This document shows, one piece after another, positions 58,214-63,741 of a stretch of DNA of 63,741 nt. Within the stretch, counting starts at the first letter, position 1; each line of letters opens with the position of its first letter. The notes beneath the pieces were generated by a model. It saw nothing but the letters and a program-made list of their open reading frames with translations, made no database searches and was not told the DNA's origin. The DNA lies in the NCBI RefSeq assembly GCF_007991735.1, contig NZ_BJYX01000022.1, forward strand, positions 1 to 63,741. The letters are read 5' to 3'. The position numbers and the translations under genes were made by a program. This stretch comes from Terrabacter aerolatus. GTDB lineage: Bacteria > Actinomycetota > Actinomycetes > Actinomycetales > Dermatophilaceae.

Positions 58214-59481
58214 GAGAGGTTCCCGTCACGGAACGCGGCGAACAGGCTGCGAGCCTGAGCGCCGAGCACGACGATCGACTGCTTCTCGGCCCAGCCGAAC
58301 GCGCCCTTGGCCACCCCGCGCCCCACCTTGAGCGGGCTGAGCTGGTGCAGTCCCGCCGTGAAGGTCAGGATCTGCTCGGCCGTGAGGTTGCTCGTGCCGA
58401 CCTTGCTGAAGCTCGTCAGCGCGGCGGGGATGGCGATCGGTCCGGCGAGCTTGGCCTTGACGGCGGCGGCGAGGATGACCTCCCCCTGGTGGCGCGACCG
58501 GCCGAAGTCACCGTCGGGCAGCGTCTTGCGCTCGCGGGCGTAGGCCAGCGCCTCGGCTCCCGTGAGGGTCTGCGGGCCGGCCTTGATGACCATGTTCCGG
58601 GCGTGCGAGGCGACGACGGTCCTCGGGATGACGATGGGGATGCCGCCCTGCTCGTCGACGATCTTCATGAAGCCGGCGAAGCCGAGCACGACGTAGCCCT
58701 CGACGGGCAGCCCGGTGACGGACCTGACCGTGGCGACCTGCGCCCGCGGGCCGCCGAACACCATGGCCGAGTTGATCTTGCCCTTGCCCCCGGTCGACAG
58801 CGGTACCCACAGGTCCCGCGCCATCCCCATGACCCCACCGCCACCGTTGCCGTCGATGCCGATGACCTGGAGCACGTCGGCGCGGGTGCGCTCGAGCGGC
58901 TGGCCCTTGCGGGCGTCGGAGCCGATGGCGAGCACCCAGCGCGGGCCGCCGCCGAGACTCGGTCGCGCGACGCCGAGCGAGGGCCACCAGCCACCGACGA
59001 CCTTCCAGGTCGGGCCGACGGCGAGCGTCACGTCGTCCCCGGCGGTGACGACGGCGACGGGCGTGCCCATCCACGACCCGACCTCGGCCCTGGCGTCGAC
59101 GGGACCGCCGGCGCTCTTGCGTGCCTTGAGCGCGGCCCCTGCGGAGGGGGTGGACGTCTGCGTGAGGTCGCCACTCGTGTAGACCGAGCGGACCAGCGTG
59201 GCGAGCGGCCCGGGGGCTCCTGCGACGGCGATGCCGGACGGTGCGCCCGCACCGGAGGACGGGCCGGGGGCGGTGCCCGCGTCCGACGACGACGGTGACG
59301 AGGTGGCCGACCCGGCAGGAGCGGGTGCCTCACCGGTGCAGGCTCCGAGCGCCACCGAGGCCGCCAGTGCCACCGCGACGACGACGGTGCCCGCCCGGGA
59401 GGGGAGCCTGCCTCGCGAGCCGGCGGGACGGCATACGCCATCGGTTCGCGGCCGGCCGGTCGGCGGGTGCTCGGAGGTCAC
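58210..59481 (-). CDS. LytR-CpsA-Psr (LCP) family lipoprotein
   Basis: An extracytoplasmic protein that may transfer glycopolymers to peptidoglycan. A basic head is followed by a hydrophobic segment (V-V-V-A-V-A-L-A-A-S-V-A-L-G-A-C) ending in lipobox L-G-A-C at about 47. A long Ser/Pro/Gly linker follows, then the LCP domain from about 190: L-A-I-G-S-D-A-R, R-A-D-V-L-Q-V-I-G-I-D, A-L-A-Y-A-R-E-R and D-F-G-R-S-R-H-Q. Core Arg and Asp residues are kept. GTG 59481 (M-T-S-E-H) is chosen. The downstream GNAT gene overlaps. Confidence 0.87.
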   Translation of the reverse strand: MTSEHPPTGRPRTDGVCRPAGSRGRLPSRAGTVVVAVALAASVALGACTGEAPAPAGSATSSPSSSDAGTAPGPSSGAGAPSGIAVAGAPGPLATLVRSVYTSGDLTQTSTPSAGAALKARKSAGGPVDARAEVGSWMGTPVAVVTAGDDVTLAVGPTWKVVGGWWPSLGVARPSLGGGPRWVLAIGSDARKGQPLERTRADVLQVIGIDGNGGGGVMGMARDLWVPLSTGGKGKINSAMVFGGPRAQVATVRSVTGLPVEGYVVLGFAGFMKIVDEQGGIPIVIPRTVVASHARNMVIKAGPQTLTGAEALAYARERKTLPDGDFGRSRHQGEVILAAAVKAKLAGPIAIPAALTSFSKVGTSNLTAEQILTFTAGLHQLSPLKVGRGVAKGAFGWAEKQSIVVLGAQARSLFAAFRDGNLS

Positions 59482-59561
59482 GGCCCCACCGTAGACGACC
59501 CGCTCAGGCGGCGCGGGACGGCCTCGGCCCGCAGACACCGGCGAGCATCGGGGACGACGAA

Positions 59562-59589
59562 GGGGCCGGGGACTCGTGTCCCCGACCCC
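59562..59589 (-). terminator. Hairpin downstream of clpC
   Basis: GGGGCCGGGGA (59562-59572) and TCCCCGACCCC (59579-59589) pair with one mismatch on the plus strand, which becomes a G-U wobble on the transcribed minus strand. It lies 24 bp past the clpC stop. Confidence 0.65.
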
Positions 59590-59612
59590 TCCGGTCGATC
59601 GGTCGAGCGGTC

Positions 59613-62231
<2,619 letters not shown>

Positions 62232-62247
62232 GTTCTTCTCCTGACTG

Positions 62248-62265
62248 ATCGAGAGACATCTCGAT
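62248..62265 (-). promoter_or_regulatory. clpC: Inverted repeat in the clpC leader
   Basis: ATCGAGA-gaca-TCTCGAT, 17 bp upstream of the clpC ATG. It could be a repressor or activator site, or an RNA hairpin before the AGGAGA ribosome site. It is not an obvious ClgR or CIRCE match. Confidence 0.45.
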
Positions 62266-62479
62266 GCTATCCGTGCCCGCTGTGGACGAGCACACCCCGA
62301 CCAACGCCGGTCGTGTCCCGCCTGTTCCCCATCCTGAGCGTGATCGGCTCAGGTTCTGCCGCTGTTCGCCGTGGGCGGACACGCGCGGGCGGGGAGTCGT
62401 CATCCTTGCGTATGCCGTGTCGTACCCGTGGTGCCCCGCGCCGCCACCGCGCGCCGCGGCCCCCAAACCTCCGCCGCGG

Positions 62480-62545
62480 TTGAGTTGTGGTGGTGGGGGT
62501 GCCGGATCGGCCTCCGTTTCTTCGCCCGGGTGGGGTTGTGGTGGT
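62480..62545. repeat. G/T-rich repeat between clpC and the DUF559 gene
   Basis: TTGAGTTGTGGTGGTGGGGG and TTCGCCCGGGTGGGGTTGTG (62521-62540) form a degenerate array. The second matches 63638-63657 beyond the DUF559 gene in 19 of 20 bases. The rest of the 344-bp gap, 62232-62575, holds the clpC leader, one TATGCCG at 62411 and no gene. Confidence 0.7.
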
Positions 62546-62575
62546 GGTTCCCGGCCACTCGGCGCGAACCGGACG

Positions 62576-63532
62576 TCAGGCGGGGAGGGAGATGCCGCTC
62601 TCGCGCGTGGGGAAGTGACGTCGCCACTCGTCCGTGAGCATTGGCACGGGCATGCCCTGCCGTGTCATCGCGCGCACGATGCGGGTGAGGGTTCGGCCCG
62701 GCGTTCGGTGGATGTCCTTCGCGACGACGACCAGCCGTCTCAGCTCCCAGTCGTCGAGCTGTTCATCCCGATTGATGTCCTGGTGCCATTGCTCTTCCGA
62801 CTCTGCGTGCTGGCGCCCGTCATACTCGATGATGAGCCGCCACTGGAGGTAGGACAGGTCGTAGCGGAACAACACGTTCCCGTGCTCGTCGTAGACACGG
62901 TGGTCGACCTCTGGCTCGGGCAGGCCTGCGAGGACGATGAGCAGGCGCAGCCTGGTCTCCATCGGAGAGTCGACGCCGGCGCGGACAAGTCGCGCAGCGC
63001 GGCGAGCCAGGCGTGAATACGGGCCGCGGTGGTGCTCAGCCAGCGCTACCAGCTCGTCCGGCGTGAAGCGTCTCTTGCGGACCAGCGAGTCGCCGAGCAC
63101 GACGACGTCGACCAAGCCCAGCAGGTGACTCATGTCGAGGAAGGTCTGCGCGGGAGCCGTCATCGGCAGCCCCATCCAACTGACGACGTGCTGTCGCGCC
63201 TTGGGGCGGTGGGCGGCGATGCCGAAGCACTGGGCCCGCATCCGCGGGTAGGTCACGTGGACGTCGGCGTCGTCTGGAACCACTCCGCCCCACAGTCTCG
63301 CGGCCGTGTGATGCGACAGGAAGCTGCGGGGTTCGGCAAGCAGCAGCGCTGCCTCGCCGAGCAGCCGGAGGGTGACAGGGGTCTCGGTGCTGACGTAGAC
63401 GCCCCGGAACAGGGCTCGGTGCGCTCGTCGGAAGCGCCACGCGCTGAGCTGGTCCTCTCCGTTCTCGGAGCGCAGGAACGGTTTGTCGTTGCCGGGAGTG
63501 TCGGCGGGCCTCATCACGTCACTGTGCGGCAC
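62576..63532 (-). CDS. DUF559 / AbiEi-like domain protein, 318 aa
   Basis: A cytoplasmic protein common in several copies in Micrococcales genomes. The N-terminal half resembles the AbiEi antitoxin-type winged helix (H-R-A-L-F-R-G-V-Y-V-S-T-E, then H-H-T-A-A-R-L-W-G). The C-terminal part is a DUF559/restriction-endonuclease-like fold: P-E-P-E-V-D-H-R-V-Y, then R-Y-D-L-S-Y-L-Q-W-R-L-I-I-E-Y-D-G-R-Q-H, which supplies the D...E-x-D/K-like acidic set. Nuclease activity is inference. GTG 63532 is used; ATG 63514 is an alternative. Direct repeats lie on both sides. Confidence 0.82.
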   Translation of the reverse strand: MPHSDVMRPADTPGNDKPFLRSENGEDQLSAWRFRRAHRALFRGVYVSTETPVTLRLLGEAALLLAEPRSFLSHHTAARLWGGVVPDDADVHVTYPRMRAQCFGIAAHRPKARQHVVSWMGLPMTAPAQTFLDMSHLLGLVDVVVLGDSLVRKRRFTPDELVALAEHHRGPYSRLARRAARLVRAGVDSPMETRLRLLIVLAGLPEPEVDHRVYDEHGNVLFRYDLSYLQWRLIIEYDGRQHAESEEQWHQDINRDEQLDDWELRRLVVVAKDIHRTPGRTLTRIVRAMTRQGMPVPMLTDEWRRHFPTRESGISLPA

Positions 63533-63597
63533 CAGACGCGGACCCCGTGTGGGTCATCCACAGCAGCCCGAACGGACAGCTCCAAGCCCGCCGCGGC

Positions 63598-63741
63598 GGG
63601 GTTGTGGGGGTTGCTGGGCCGGTTGGGCTTCTGGTTCTTCGCCCGGGCGGGGTTGTGCGGGTTGCGGGGCCGGTTGGGCTTCTGGTTCTTCGCCTGGGCG
63701 GACTTGTGGAGGTTGCGGCGCGGGGCGGGGGAGGGTGGGGC
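63598..63741. repeat. 51-bp tandem repeat at the right edge
   Basis: About 2.8 units of a 51-bp G/T-rich sequence, with GGGCTTCTGGTTCTTCGCC in the first two and the GTTGTG block at 63601, 63652 and 63703. It continues to the window edge. The region 63533-63597 before it shows nothing else. Confidence 0.85.

Noticed and set aside
62576-63532. Calling the DUF559/AbiEi-like gene a complete toxin-antitoxin system
   Set aside because: Only one gene is present and no AbiEii-type partner is adjacent within the window.

Overview
The window is about 64 kb of very GC-rich chromosome (roughly 72-73% by eye) with dense genes, frequent GTG starts and ATGA/GTGA stop-start overlaps. Gene content points to an actinobacterium of the order Micrococcales, most probably Intrasporangiaceae: Lsr2, F420-type LLM and PPOX oxidoreductases, a CtpE-like ATPase, a DUF2342 metalloprotease beside tilS-hpt-ftsH, DisA beside RadA, Ku/LigD end joining, and DUF3180 after folK. 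The family assignment is inference. I see no rRNA, tRNA, CRISPR array, prophage or insertion sequence. Most of the window is core chromosome.

Layout. 0-16 kb: transporters and surface functions, namely four MFS exporters or importers, a secreted three-repeat protein, a P-type ATPase, malic enzyme, and two regulator-transporter units (MarR-MFS and TetR with a divergent DHA2 exporter), each with a clear palindromic operator. 16-27 kb: ppa, then a co-directional core cluster of dacB (PBP4), DUF2342 protease, tilS, hpt, a DUF1028 gene, ftsH, and the folate genes folE, folP, folB-folK fusion and DUF3180. 27-30 kb, opposite strand: a nuoD gene standing alone, a small lipoprotein, a CopC protein and a MidA/NDUFAF7-type methyltransferase. 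30-35.5 kb: a cofactor operon, DUF2520-panC-panD-nadB-nadC, giving pantothenate and NAD precursors.

35.5-45 kb: a methyltransferase, a cysteine-rich protein, an ankyrin protein, a TetR-ABC exporter unit, Ppx/GppA, a sugar-phosphate isomerase-like protein, an SDR and an acetyl-CoA hydrolase. 45-52 kb is genome maintenance: ku diverges from a split ligD (ligase and polymerase as two genes), then lsr2, radA, disA and mutY. 52-59.5 kb: a three-gene ABC-2 exporter, a LysR-MFS divergent pair, an N-acetyltransferase and an LCP-family lipoprotein. 59.6-63.5 kb: clpC and a DUF559/AbiEi-like protein flanked by G/T-rich repeats.

The signals that ordinary annotation does not explain are: (i) a heptamer TATGCCG/CGGCATA that I count 46 times, about eight times the composition-based expectation, often written with codons that look rare here; (ii) the linkage of a solitary nuoD with a homologue of the enzyme that methylates the NuoD counterpart in mitochondria; (iii) a 12-histidine tail on PanD encoded by a 12-nt tandem repeat; (iv) an ftsH leader in which a hairpin separates the Shine-Dalgarno from the start codon; (v) an 18-nt divergent ku/ligD junction that is an inverted repeat containing both start codons; and (vi) a dispersed repeat core, GTCGAGWGGSCA, found between genes and once in frame inside a gene.
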